Of a DNA stretch of 64,000 nt, positions 1 to 11,854 are shown in pieces. Below the pieces are notes generated by a model. That model had not been told where the DNA came from and did no database searches. It saw nothing but the letters and a program-made list of their open reading frames with translations. Numbering within the stretch: position 1 is the first letter of the stretch; each line of letters opens with the position of its first letter. The DNA is taken from assembly GCF_037042905.1 (NCBI RefSeq), contig NC_087247.1, positions 64,999,420 to 65,063,419 on the forward strand, written 5' to 3'. This stretch comes from Lytechinus pictus (Eukaryota > Echinodermata > Echinoidea > Temnopleuroida > Toxopneustidae). Both the position numbers and the translations under genes were made by a program.

Positions 1-400
1 CGCCTTTGCCTCCTCTTGTACCAATTAAAATATAGACTAAAAAAGAAAATGTAAATGGGCAATTCCAGGAGGCCGAATGCGATCTCTACGCCCTATTGGC
101 TGCGTAAAAAGGAAAAATGGAATAAATGCAAAGAAGAGTGGAAAAGAAGAAAAAGAGTGAAGAAATTTACAGACGGGAAGATATCAGTGTTTCAGCTAGG
201 TCAATTTGTTAAAATTATTGGTTCATTTCGCTCTTCATGCTTTTAATACTTTAATTAAGAAGATTGTGCACGCTATTCATTTTTACGAAAAATACTTAGG
301 TCTTTTCGTCCTTGATGTTTGAAAGAAGTTCGCGCTCATATTTTATGTTTATGAGAAACATGTTCTGTGCACGACTTTTTCAGGAAGGCCTTTTTTTTAA
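1..400. other. AT-rich DNA, no feature seen
   Basis: The only open frame here is a 63-residue lysine- and arginine-rich stretch on the + strand with no recognisable motif. No repeat ends or RNA gene are visible. Confidence 0.4.
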
Positions 401-775
401 GAGTCGTGGCGTATAGTGGTTCTGACTCCCGCCTTGTAAACGGAGAGTCGTGTGTTCGATTCTCACCGCGGTCTATATACCGTCCTTTGGTAAGACCTAT
501 TGCCGGCACACCTTGCCACTCTCGACCCAGGTGCTAAATGGGTACCCGGTTGGATGCGAAAGTTATTGTATGCTTGAATTTGCAAGCGCCATTTCGAGGC
601 TGCGATGAATGCAAGGAATGCTTCCCAAGATGTGGAAATTGTGCACTTTTCATGCGGGATTGAAATGAATCATGGGACAATAATATGCTGTAAATCGTTT
701 TGAGCCGTTCTGAGAAAAGCGATATTTATAAACATGCTATCATTTATTATTATTTCTTATTAATAAAATATCATT
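401..775 (+). mobile_element. tRNA-Thr-derived SINE
   Basis: The head is tRNA-like. An A-box-like TGGCGTATAGTGG lies at 407-419, an anticodon loop CTTGTAA at 433-439 gives anticodon TGT (Thr), and a B-box-like GTGTTCGATTC lies near 453. It is followed by a non-tRNA body containing CTCGACCCAGGTG and AAATGGGTACCCGG, and by a tail near 745-775 rich in TTATTATT. A tRNA-type promoter head, unrelated body and simple A/T tail define a SINE. The B box departs from consensus and the body is diverged, so this is an old copy. I associate this body sequence with echinoderm SINEs from general memory. Confidence 0.8.
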
Positions 776-2964
776 CACGATCAAACAAAGTGCTTAAAAT
801 GCATTAGGAATATAAACTTGAATTTCTGTTTTTTCTTATATTCCTTTTTCACATTTTTTTCTCTTTTTTTATTTCATCTTTCTTTCCTGTCTCATGCCGG
901 TCTCACGTTCATGCCGGTCATTAACTTCAATAGATTACGTAATCACTATTAAATCTTAATCCCTCCTTTCAAGAATTTGGGGTATTAATCTTACACGGTA
1001 TCCCTATAGTCTCAAAGGCATTCACAGGTGGTTCTTTATCAATGAACTGAAGGAATTCTGAAGTGACATTTTTTAACATAATTAAATCGAATTACATGTG
1101 TTGTGCAAGCACGTCATATTTCAAAATTTCCAATTGTTGAAAATAAGCGTATCTTTAAATGTCATAACTTTCTTATTTTATATTCGATTTTGATAAATTT
1201 TCAGTATACTGCATTCGAGCAAGACAGTATCTAATTACCAGTTTATTAATAAGGTGATGTTGTAACTGTAGGTATGTCGTGTATGCATTTTTCGTTACAG
1301 CATAATCGTAGATGATAATAAATATTGGCAATTAAACACATTATTTAACGTATAAATTACTAAAGAATTTTTAATGCATACAACAAGACCCCCCCCCCCA
1401 AAAAAAAAGCAAGGAATGTCCGTTTTTAGGTCTAAATTTATGTACAAAACGTACTTAAAATATGAAGTTTCCGGTCGCAATAGGCCCTATAACATATTTT
1501 AAATCGCGCTTCGCACTCGAATCAGTAATATTGTTTAGTCAGATATAACATTCCTGTTCACCATTTCAAAAAACGCTAAGAAAGTCATGTCTTTTCATAA
1601 ACCGGTCAACTTATTCAATTTTTAACTAGGTCTAAATTCATAAAATATTTATTTAAAAAAAAAATCATTTTTGATAAAAATTAAGATATAGAACGAATCA
1701 TATAGGACTAATACTTATCCGTATTTATAATCAGAACGAGACATTCACATTACAACCCACCAATTAAAGTTTAATCCAATTTATGCTTAAAACGAGATAT
1801 TATATCATAGGCGTCATTGCATGCCGATGTTCTGTTACAATTGCAGTTCTCCATGCTCTCTTGATAGTCTTCTGGATGTATAAGTAGGAAGATAATTTTT
1901 GAAAAGAAGTAAATTATATGCCAATAATGCAATATATCATTCACAAAACTTTGTATTGCACTCCCTTACTTCATATTCCTATTTTTCTTCATTCTCCTCC
2001 TCCGTCTTCTCCTTTTATCCTATTTCCCCCCTTCTGTAATTCCTCTTCTATTTCTCTTCATCAAGTTCACTCTTTCTATAATTTTTTTAAAGAAGTAAAC
2101 TATATGCCAATAATTATAAATAGAACGAGTCATATGAGATAATTTATAATCAGAACGAGACATTCACATAACAAGACATAGGAATGAAATTAATTTGTTT
2201 AAAAAAAGGATTGTGATATTGGCCCTATGATGTGTCTCGTTGCAATTACCAACAGGAGTGAGTGAAATTAATTGTCGAATTGTAACCAATGTTTTGAAAT
2301 TGATTGGTCATTTTAATATAACCAAAACGTATATCGTTCTTATTATCCCCTTACTTAACTATTTTGTTGTTCTCTGTTGCTCGTGTCTTATTACTTATCA
2401 CTGAGTTGTACATGATTGTAATTGTTTTGCGAAATATAAGCGAAAAACTTCCAAATGTCATAACTTTCTTATTTTACATACGTTTTTTGATGAAATTGGC
2501 TTGTTTCTTATTTCTCTATTGATTCAAATCAATAACTTTTTGGGTAGACTTGACCTTTAAGCTGCATATTCGTACATGTTATTATATTAGCCTTCTTTTA
2601 TGTTGACTGAAAAATCTATAATAATCCAAATAGTTTATTTATATTTTGTTTACTGAAATCAACTTAATTAAATAAAATCAATCCTAAAAAGGATTAAGAT
2701 TAATTGGTCAAATTGTAATCATATGGGCTTAGGGAATTGATATATGTCTCGTTATAATTATAAAGAGAGCAGCCAATTTTTAACGATTCACTGATGAAAG
2801 TAGCCTTTTCTATCTTTTCTCTCAAGAAAAATACAGATTAAAAGTGACGATGTCAATTATCTGAAAATAAGGTAATTAGGGTCTGTGATGCTTCGTTCTA
2901 AAAGTACACTTAGTATCATGCACTTCTTCATGTGTTTTCCATGTTCCAGAGTATCAAAAACTCC
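776..2964. other. Intergenic DNA with an old repeat fragment
   Basis: No gene is supported. A poly-C/poly-A tract lies at 1390-1408. The stretch 2430-2575 (AAGCGAAA, ATGTCATAACTTTCTTATTTTACA, GGGTAGACTTGACCTTTAA) matches the right half of the TTAA-flanked foldback element at 45,294-45,889, so it is a decayed half copy. Short variants of the same text recur near 1150-1200. Confidence 0.5.
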
Positions 2965-3800
2965 TTGATGTTCTTATCCAAGTATCTATGTATCTAAGTT
3001 TTCATGTAGGCATGTGCCCGTAGCCGCGTATCCAAGTATCCATGTAACCAAAGGTATCTAAGATCCCCGTATCCACGTATCCGCGTATCCACGTATCCAA
3101 GTATCCAAGTCTCCAATAGTATCCAAGTATCCACGTATCCACGTATCTGCGTATCCACGTATCCAAGTATCCAAGTATCCAATAGTATCAAAGTATCCAC
3201 GTATCCACGTATCCGCGTATCCACGTATCCACGTATCCAAGTATCCAAGTATCCAATAGTAATTAGTATCCAAGTATCCACGTATCCGCGTATCCACGTA
3301 TCCAAGTATCCGCGTATCCAACAGTATCCAAGTATCCACGTATCCGCGTATCCACGTATCCACGTATCCAAGTATCCAAGTATCCAAGTCTCCAATAGTA
3401 TCCAAGTATCCACGTATCCACGTATCCGCGTATCCACGTATCCACGTATCCAAGTATCCAAGTATCCAATAGTATCAAAGTATCCACGTATCCACGTATC
3501 CGCGTATCCACGTATCCACGTATCCAAGTATCCAAGTATCCAATAGTATCCAAGTATCCACGTATCCACGTATCCGCGTATCCACGTATCCAAGTATCCA
3601 AGTATCCAACAGTATCCAAGTATCCACGTATCCACGTATCCACGTATCCACGTATCCAATAGTATCCAAGTATCCACGTATCCGCGTATCCACGTATCCA
3701 AGTATCCAAGTATCCAATAGTATCCAAGTATCCACGTATCCATGTATTCATATCCATACATGTTTTAATATAATAGTATCCAAGTATTCTGTATCCATAT
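2965..3800. repeat. Minisatellite of 8-bp GTATCCAC-type units
   Basis: About 0.8 kb is built from the octamers CGTATCCA, AGTATCCA and CGTATCCG. A phase marker CCAATAGTATC or CCAACAGTATC recurs every 50-75 bp, and the spacings I measured are mostly 8n+2. Because 8 is not a multiple of 3 and the units lack stops on the - strand, all three reverse frames stay open and spell repeats of DTWIRGY(V/L). The longest is 255 residues. This is a property of the satellite and not evidence for a protein. The edges at 2965-3060 and 3740-3800 are degenerate. Confidence 0.95.
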
Positions 3801-5043
3801 ATAGATATCAACGTATATCATTCCTTAAACAACATCATCAACATAATTATATACCATTGCACGTGTCCTCGATCACGCGCCTCCTCTTTGATCCCTTCAT
3901 ATATATCATCCCTTTTTAAGTCCTCTGATTATTATATCACCTGCCATTACTTCACTCTCTCCTACTACATCCACCACATTGGACAAGTCGTGTACTCCCT
4001 CTACGGGGCCATCCCCCTCCCCCATCTGCCCCCTCCCCCCATCCTTTATCCATCTCCCGATCCGATTCGCGATATCGCACCACACCGGCAGCAGCAATTA
4101 GTAGGTAATTGCTCTTTTGTAATCGATTCATGACATTGGATTCTAAAGGTACTCCCAAGAATTCATCAAAAAAATGAAAAAATATTGTGAAAAGACGGAA
4201 GAGACTTGCCCGATGTTTACGCCGCCATCTTGTTTCTTATTGTACTTCCCCAACGTTACGCGATGCTCGCGTCCGTAACGTTTAAAAAAACCGGAGTGAT
4301 TAATAGAGATAAAGCAAATGACGCATTTTCCGTGCAAAGTTGCGAGGCAAATAAATAAAAATAAGTCTACTTTTAGAATTAGATCACAGGTTAATGAACG
4401 ATTGGCGCGTGGCGGGACAACTTTTACAAGTATTTTAATGGAATCACTAAAAAAAATAAAATAGCAAAACTTAAGTAACAAACAAATTGTGACGTCATAA
4501 TGCACTGTTTTTGGTAGCGTCGTTTAGTTAGTAATTTCTGTTGTGACGTAGCACTGGTCATGGATACTTCTGGTCAGAAACCATTAGCAACGCGCCTGAA
4601 TTGCGTAATAAATAAAATGCGCGTTCCATTTCTTGCCCTATAAAACTAAAAGTTACTTTTCATTATAAAAATTATCATTGATTCAGATAAAGATTTGTTG
4701 TTCACAGTGCCAAGGTTACTGTTATCTCGATTGATATATTTTCTTCCCGACAACTGAGCAAACCTTTCAAGGTAATTTAATCTTTATTTTTCAAGTGATA
4801 TTTGCCGAATATTTTATGAAAAGAATATTTACCATGATTGCTGAATGTGAGATTCCAAATTAATTATCTTGATTCTCTATTTGGAAAGTTTTTATAGGAG
4901 AAATTGGGTCACATAAAGTTTGTTAGAAGTTGCGTCATAATATATTCCCGTTTTTGCCATTATTGAAAGAGGCTTATTCTGTGTTGCATTCCGTCTAATT
5001 TTCATAGTGCGTCAGTATGCGCATTAGAGATGTTTGGTTTTTT
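3801..5043. other. Intergenic DNA, no gene
   Basis: The frames here are short and lack motifs. A pyrimidine-rich patch lies at 3990-4060 and a CRE-like TGACGTCA at about 4491. Nothing else stands out. Confidence 0.4.
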
Positions 5044-5818
5044 TAACCACAAATGTGTGAAATATTTGCCAATGTATTTTGGTCAGTTTTTATGTGCCAA
5101 TATTTTCGTCAAGTTTAAAAGATGCCAATATACTTGGTCAGTTTTTATATGCCAATATTTTCGTCAAGTTTAAAAGATGCCAATAATACTTGGTCAGTTT
5201 TTATATATATGCCAATATTTTCGTCAAGTTTAAAAGATGCCAATATACTTGGTCAGTTTTTATGTGCCATTATTGGTCAAGTTTAAAAGATGCCAATATA
5301 CTTGGTCAGTTTTTATATGCCAATATTTTCGTCAAGTTTAAAAGATGCCAACAATACTTTGTCAGTTTTTTATATGCCAATATTTTCGTCAAGTTTAAAA
5401 GATGCCAATAATACTTGGTCAGTTTTTATATGCCAATATTTTCGTCAAGTTTAAAAGATGCCAATAATACTTGGTCAGTTTTTATATGCCAATATTTTCG
5501 TCAAGTTTAAAAGATGCCAATATACTTGGTCAGTTTTTATGTGCCAATTTTGGTCAAGTTCAAAATGTGCCAAGTTTGGTCAAGTTCAAAATGTGCCAAT
5601 TTTGGTCAAGTTCAAAATGTGCCAATTTTGGTCAAGTTCAAAATGTGCCAATTTTGGTCAAGTTCAAAACGTGCCAAATTTGGTCAAGTTCAAAATGTGC
5701 CAATTTCGGTCGATTTCAAAATGTGCCAATTTTGGTCGATATCAAATTGTGCCAATTTTGGTCAATATCAAAATGTGCCAATTTTGGTTGATTTGAAAAT
5801 GTGCCAATTCTCAGTGAA
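5044..5818. repeat. Tandem array switching from a 56-bp to a 26-bp unit
   Basis: From about 5070 to 5540 the unit is 53-60 bp. It is a dimer of TGCCAATATTTTCGTCAAG + TTTAAAAGA and TGCCAATA(A)TACTTGGTCAG + TTTTTATA. From about 5541 to 5815 it becomes a 26-bp monomer (GTGCCAATTTTGGTCAAG + TTCAAAAT) repeated about ten times, with more substitutions at the right edge. Both share the skeleton TGCCAAT..GGTCAA/G, so the monomer and dimer have a common origin. The open frames over it are repeat artefacts. Confidence 0.95.
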
Positions 5819-6105
5819 TTTATAAAATTATTGATAATGATGATGTTTATGTATTGATGTATTCTTATTTATTATTGGTCACTTGTAAGTAAGCTAAGCT
5901 TGTAACCGATTTTGCAATCGGCAACCGATTCCATTCGATTTCACCACAATCGGCAATCACTTGCCGATCTTCGATCATGCCCCTTGAAGGAAAAAATCGA
6001 AAATAAAAAATCGGCGTAGATCTGGTTACAGTGCGTGATCGCTCAGAACATATTTCAAGATTGTTTTTGAGGTGCTAGCTATTTAGAGGTCGCATTATTC
6101 AGGGA

Positions 6106-7635
6106 GAAGGACGCGGTATTATCTATGGCGATGTTTAAGAGGATAGATATCTTCTCTTCCAACTCATGGTGATAGCGGAAGCCGCCGTGAACTTTGAAAG
6201 GTTGTATTACCGACGGAGCTCACTGCGCTACTCTCTAACCCCGTTTATAATGATATAAATCTTCTCTTCAACCTCGTGGTGATAGCGGACCCCGCCATAA
6301 ATGTTTAAAGACTATACTATTGACGGAGCTTATTGCGTTGCTCTCTTACATCGTTTATGATGATATACATTTTATTTTCAACCTCGTGGTGATAGCGGAC
6401 CCCGCCGTGAACTTTTAAAGATCGTGCTACTGACGGAGCTCATTGCGTTACTCTCTTACATCGTTTATAATGATATAAATCTTCTCTTCAACCTCGTGGT
6501 GATATCAGATAGCGGACCCCGCCATAAACTTTTAAAGACTGTACTATTGACGGAGCTTATTGCGTTGCTCTCTTACATCGTTTATGATGATATTCATTTT
6601 ATTTTCAACCTCGTGGTGATAGCGGAAGCCGCCGTGAACTTTGAAAGGTCGTATTACCGACGGAGCTCACTGCGCTACTCTCTTACCCCCTTTATAATGA
6701 TATAAATATTCTCTTCAACCTCGTGGTGATAGCGGACCCCGCCATAAACTTTTAAAGACTGTACTATTGACGGAGCTTATTGAGTTACTCTCTTACATCG
6801 TTTATGATGATATACATTTTATTTTCAACCTCGTGGTGATAGCGGATGCCGCCGTGAACTTTGAAAGGTCGTATTACCGACGGAGCTCACTGCGCTACTC
6901 TCTTACCTCCCTTATAATGATATAAATCTTCTCTTCAACCTCGTGGTGATAGCGGACCCCGCCATAAACTTTTAAAGACTGTACTATTGACGGAGCTTAT
7001 TGCGTTACTCTCTTACATCGTTTATGATGATATGTATTTTATTTTCAATCTCGTGGTGATAGCGGATGCCGCCGTGAACTTTGAAAGGTCGTATTACCGA
7101 CGGAGCTCACTGCGCTACTCTCTTACCCCCTTTATAATGATATAAATATTCTCTTCAACCTCGTGGTGATAGCGGACCCCGCCATAAACTTTTAAAGACT
7201 ACTATTGACGGAGCTTATTGAGTTACTCTCTTACATCGTTTATGATGATATACATTTTATTTTCAACCTCGTGGTGATAGCGGATGCCGCCGTGAACTTT
7301 GAAAGGTCGTATTACCGACGGAGCTCACTGCGCTACTCTCTTACCTCCCTTATAATGATATAAATCTTCTCTTCAACCTCGTGGTGATAGCGGACCCCGC
7401 CATAAACTTTTAAAGACTGTACTATTGACGGAGCTTATTGCGTTACTCTCTTACATCGTTTATGATGATATACATTTTATTTTCAATCTCGTGGTGATAG
7501 CGGATGCCGCCGTGAACTTTGAAAGGTCGTATTACCGACGGAGCTCACTGCGCTACTCTCTTACCCCCTTTATGATGATAGACATCTTCTCTTCAACCTC
7601 GTGGTGATAGCGGACCCCGCCGTGAACTTCAAATT
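6106..7635. repeat. Satellite of alternating 110-bp A/B monomers
   Basis: The anchor CCTCGTGGTGATAGCGG recurs at 6272, 6382, 6492, 6609, 6719, 6829 and 6939 and on to about 7600. The spacing is 110 bp except for one 7-bp insertion near 6505. A monomers read GACCCCGCCATAAAC and B monomers GATGCCGCCGTGAAC. From about 6600 on they alternate regularly, giving a 220-bp higher-order unit. The open frames in it (for example 6424-6705) are satellite frames. Confidence 0.95.
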
Positions 7636-10402
7636 GATTTGAAAACGCTAGCTACCCAAAACATTTTAATAACATATTTCAAATCATCGTGCGTGCTTGC
7701 GTCTTTTACTTCATTTTAATTGCACTTGCGACTTTAAGATGATGCGTCGTAAGAGATCATTCCAATAATTCTAAATCGCTAGCACCTAAAAATACTTCTA
7801 AAAGATGTCCCGCCGATCGTTCATTAACTTGTGATCTATGAGAAATATTTTCATTTTATTTTCCTTTGCGCCTTTGCTCGGAAGATGCGTCTTTCGTTTA
7901 TCTTTCTAATAACAATCACTCGGTTTATTTTAAAGCAATAACACCTCAAAACCCCTGGCTTTAAAACATGTTCCAAACGATCGCGCATGTTGGCGACTTC
8001 CATTCCAATGCATTCGTCTTTGTGACTTTGTCAGGAAGATGCGCGCGACCGCGAAACACATTTTGATGTATTCCTTTGTTTTTAAACATCGCCGATTCGA
8101 TTTTCGATTCGATTTCGATTTTAGAAGCTTAACTGCCGAACTGATATTTTGGTAGAGTGTTTAGACTCTTCTGTGGCTGAATGAAAATAAGCTGCAACAA
8201 TTGAGACGCGGCCCAGGTCGTTGAGCAGAGTGACATCTGTCTCGAATGCAACCGTGCTTCTCGTCTAACCTTACCCAGGGTAGTTTCCGTGACATTAATG
8301 GTTTTTGGAACAGAAGGCTGAGAGCCTTCATAACTTAGATATATGTCACCAGGGGTCTCTAGATGAGGCATCCTTGATCTTTTATGAAGATCATACTACT
8401 GTTAGGAATAGGACTTAATGTTAACAGATGAATATTAATTATTTTCTGATCTTACCTGATTATAGATCCTTGATCTTTTATAGGACAGATAGTTGAGATT
8501 AGGATTTTGATGAGTTCCTGATAGTTCAGGCAAAGTTTTAAATATGTAAATTATTCTATTATCTAGGATGCCTCCTAGGATGAAGGCAGTCATTTACTAT
8601 TTTGAATAATCAAAGCCTTTACTCCTTTCTAAAAATAGACATGTATAGTAAAGGTAGAGGAATTATAGGGATGTATTGATTTTTCAATATAATCTTTTTA
8701 TGAGACAAATAGGTTTACTGGATAGTTTTCTTTGAAAGGTAATAAGGAAAGAATCCTTGGATGAATTCGGATTTTCCTGGATTTAAGTTTGTTTAAAAAG
8801 ATGTCAAGTAAGTTCTGATAGTTGTGATAGGAAGGAATGTGACAATTAGAGACTTGTCCTATCTAAAGACTTAGGTTAGTAAAAAAAGTTAAATGATAAG
8901 CCGACAAAGTGAGCTATCATTGAATACTTATGGGGCGGATAGGCCGGTTTGGAAAATTGACCCGTTGAGCGGTGACTCTGATGGATTGAAGTTGAAAGTT
9001 AGGTTATTTGAGTGTTTTAGCTCAAGATAGAGAAACAAATAGTTTAGTGGATGGCCAAGGGCCTAGTTTTAGAAAGTGATAGAGAGGCTAGACGTAGCCG
9101 AGAATAGAACTTCTTTTCATGCTTTCGCTGGAGTGAAAAGTATATTTGTTGGAAGGAAACTAGTACAGTTCGATCAACTTACTTTGATCAGTCTCATAAT
9201 AGTGGTGATTTAGAACATAGATATAATTTAAGACATATTACCTGGTTTTTAAGAATATTTATTGTTGTCATATAGAAATGACGACAAGTATTTTGAATAA
9301 ATTATGACGACAAAGCATAGTCATGAGGTGTCGTCTGTAGATAATGTACATAGTATACATAGATCAAAGAAGAATTTATTGAACAGAATACAACTTGATA
9401 TTGGCAAGGATGCCTAGCTGTTAGTTACAGTTTATTAATAAAGAATTACTTTTTATTGATTCAGTTGAACAATTACTGAATACAGAGTTATTTATTTTAC
9501 TAGAGTAATTGTCTGGTGTGAACGTTAGTTACAGAAGTAAAAACGATGATTGGTACATTTACTTCTACTCGAGATAGCAAATTTAGAAAATGAGATCATT
9601 TATAGAACAAAATCACTTTTCCATGTCATTGTGCCTTAGATTGCTCGCTACCATAGGGAGTTAGCACGAGAGACTGTGAGAGAGAGACCTTTAATGTATT
9701 GAGTCGTAGTGTATTGTTTTTGGCAAGTTTGACCTTGCAAGTGAGGCACTGAGTGTGCAGTGTTGCACGTGTGTGCTATGCTGAATCATGTGTTGTTGTT
9801 GATGAATTTGATTGTTTGTGCACGTTTTAGTGTGCAAAATTACTAGTTTGCTTGTCTTGTTGGATGGTGAGTTCTTAGATCAATTTATTAGTAAATAATA
9901 GAATCATGCAATGTTTCCACTCACCAGAATTGTTGCAATGAGGCAGATTTCCGTGAAGATGCTGGAGAGCATGTGAATGAAATTGTGTACACAAGGGAAG
10001 GTGCAAATGTTTACGATTTTCAGTGTCTTGAGGTCAGGTGACCGATTACGAGTTGTGACGTATGTATCGTGTTGGTGAATGAACCAATTGGAGTGGTTGG
10101 TTTTGTGGATATTTATTTTATTTATGCTCCAGTGAGCCTGGAGTCTCTTTATAAATGAATGTTGTAAAGAGAGGAGAATCTAGTGCTCTCATAAAAAGGC
10201 TAGATGGTGGCAGCTTACCGTTATGAATGGTTGATTTATATTTGGTGGAAATTGATGAGAAATTGTGAGAAGTATAGAGTGCAAGCGCAGAGACACTCCC
10301 CTTTATTTCTTTCTTCTCTCTCCGCTCTCTCTCGCTCGGTCTCTCCTCTTCTCTTCTCTCTTTGTCCCTTGTATATAACCCCCCCCCCCCTATCACGCCA
10401 CA
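7636..10402 (+). other. Non-coding DNA, right part a candidate 5' LTR
   Basis: No gene is supported. The right edge behaves like the end of an LTR. A TATA-like TATAAAT lies at about 10,149 and GTATATAAC at about 10,370, and the sequence ends GCCACA at 10,402 directly before a primer-binding site. I cannot place the left LTR edge because no second LTR copy lies in the window. A short - strand frame at 8129-8371 has no recognisable motif. Confidence 0.4.
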
Positions 10403-10404
10403 TT

Positions 10405-10423
10405 TGTTGGCAGCGGTGGGATT
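10405..10423 (+). promoter_or_regulatory. Primer-binding site, tRNA-Leu type
   Basis: TGTTGGCAGCGGTGGGATT would pair with the 3' end of a tRNA-Leu(AAG)-type tRNA (stem ...CCCACCGCTGCC, discriminator A, then CCA) at 18 of 19 positions; the third base is T where G is expected. It lies 2 nt after the LTR-like terminus CA, the normal place for minus-strand priming. The tRNA match comes from my memory of animal tRNA-Leu and was not searched. Confidence 0.7.
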
Positions 10424-10780
10424 GATTTCGTTCTTGACTTAAATGATCTCGATCTTGTCAAGGGATGATTTTTGTTTGAGCAACAGCAAATTTGCCTGTT
10501 GCATTTTTCTTATTTTGAAAAGTTGCGAAGAAAAGTACCATTGTTTCAAGTGTTGGAGTAACTAATGTTTACCAGACTATTAATTAGTGTGTTCTTAAAA
10601 TCAAGCTTAGAGTAAATTATTAGACAAAGATAAAACTTAGTAGTAATAATAAAATCAGAAAATTAAAGTCTGTTAATTGAATTAGTATGAAATAAGTTCT
10701 GATAATACAAAAGGCTCACTGGTGACATCATTCTGTCAAATTCTGCTTTCTGGCAATTATAATCCAAATTAATCCAGAAA

Positions 10781-11854
10781 ATGGAACATGAAAATCATGG
10801 TTCTGATCACGGCGAAAATCCGGGACATCAACCAGTCCTCGAGCGACAAGATGTTCCCCGACAATGGGCTGTAGATGCTCAAGATCCAGAAATCGCCGTT
10901 CAGCTACCTGGCTATGAAGATGTTATCCCGGAAGGACGTAGATGTATTTATACTGCTAATGGATTTCAGCAAAATCCATCCTATGTCAATAGCGACCATT
11001 CTACTGAGACTTTTGTCCGTCGCCGGAATCCTGGACCGATCCATTCCACTCGGGAGATAATCCCTGATAAATTTGCTGGAAAGATGCCATGGTCTGATTA
11101 TAAGAGACATTTTGATGTTTGCATGCAGCTCAATCAATGGACCGATGTAGAAGCAGGACAATATTTGGCAACACGGTTGCAAGGATCCGCGTTGAAGGTG
11201 TTGAATAACATTCCAACTGGACGGATTCTGACATATTCTGAACTTGTGTACCATTTGGATAGACGATTTGGATCAGGTGATCAAGCTGAGAATTACCTAT
11301 TTGAACTCAGGATGAGACGTCGTCAGCCTAAAGAGACTTTGCAGGAACTTGGGCAAGCCATTCGCGACTTGTCTTCATTGGCCTATCCTGAATTAGGCAC
11401 CGATGTTCGAGAACGTCTAGCTAAGGGACATTTTTCAGACGCCATTGATGATGCCGATATTAGGGCTGGAATATTCCGTGCACATCCCATTACCCTCAAT
11501 GATGCTATCCAAGCTGGATTGATGTCAGAGGCTTTCATCAAGGCAGAACAAGCTCGTGAACGATCACGTCCCCCACGTCATGTTCGAGCCGTGGAGAGTA
11601 GTAGCACACCAGTACCTATGAATAATGAAACAAGGAAAGAGATTGATGAAATGAAGTCTAGTCTGGCACAGCTTATGGAAATGATGAAATGTATGAACAC
11701 ATCTAGGAGAGAGAGATCTAAAGATGTGACTTGCTATAATTGCCAAGAGAAGGGACATTACAGCCGTGAATGCCCCAAACCTTACCAGGGAAACGGACAG
11801 AGGCCATCCCAAAGGACCGAGGGACGGTCAGGAAATCAAGGTCCGAGAGTTTAG
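10781..11854 (+). CDS. gag: Gag polyprotein of the LTR retrotransposon, intact frame
   Basis: The frame is 357 residues and has no internal stop. After an acidic, proline-containing N terminus, residues of about 90-240 form the helical capsid-like region typical of Ty3/gypsy Gag (FAGKMPWSDYKRHF, then ATRLQGSALKVL, then LDRRFG). A short coiled-coil-like stretch near residue 285 precedes one zinc knuckle CYNCQEKGHYSREC (Cys-X2-Cys-X4-His-X4-Cys). Gag would coat the RNA and form particles in the cytoplasm. The ATG at 10,781 is the first in this frame and lies about 380 nt after the primer site. An intact gag beside a broken pol suggests a recent death or chance survival. Confidence 0.88.
   Translation: MEHENHGSDHGENPGHQPVLERQDVPRQWAVDAQDPEIAVQLPGYEDVIPEGRRCIYTANGFQQNPSYVNSDHSTETFVRRRNPGPIHSTREIIPDKFAGKMPWSDYKRHFDVCMQLNQWTDVEAGQYLATRLQGSALKVLNNIPTGRILTYSELVYHLDRRFGSGDQAENYLFELRMRRRQPKETLQELGQAIRDLSSLAYPELGTDVRERLAKGHFSDAIDDADIRAGIFRAHPITLNDAIQAGLMSEAFIKAEQARERSRPPRHVRAVESSSTPVPMNNETRKEIDEMKSSLAQLMEMMKCMNTSRRERSKDVTCYNCQEKGHYSRECPKPYQGNGQRPSQRTEGRSGNQGPRV
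11788..11794 (+). promoter_or_regulatory. -1 ribosomal frameshift site GGGAAAC
   Basis: The heptamer lies in the exact gag register for slippage (G GGA AAC, X XXY YYZ), inside the gag/pol overlap and 60 nt before the gag stop. The protease frame is -1 relative to gag, so one slip here joins them. GGGAAAC is a well-known slippery heptamer. A 5-bp hairpin (GACCG, loop AGGGA, CGGTC; 11,815-11,829) starts 20 nt downstream, which is farther than the usual 5-9 nt, so the stimulator is uncertain. Confidence 0.75.

Noticed and set aside
2994..3811. Four overlapping - strand frames of up to 255 residues
   Set aside because: They are frames of the 8-bp satellite; all three phases spell the same repeat.
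4485..4500. TGACGTCA as a promoter element
   Set aside because: A single 8-mer with no gene or TATA context nearby.
5044..5818. Possible CRISPR-like array
   Set aside because: Units are contiguous tandem repeats with no unique spacers.
6424..7607. Frames of 93 and 60 residues with a shared sequence
   Set aside because: They are produced by the 110-bp satellite monomers.
10118..10396. - strand frame with a Glu/Arg-rich stretch
   Set aside because: It reads a CT-rich tract in the LTR-like region backwards and has no domain.
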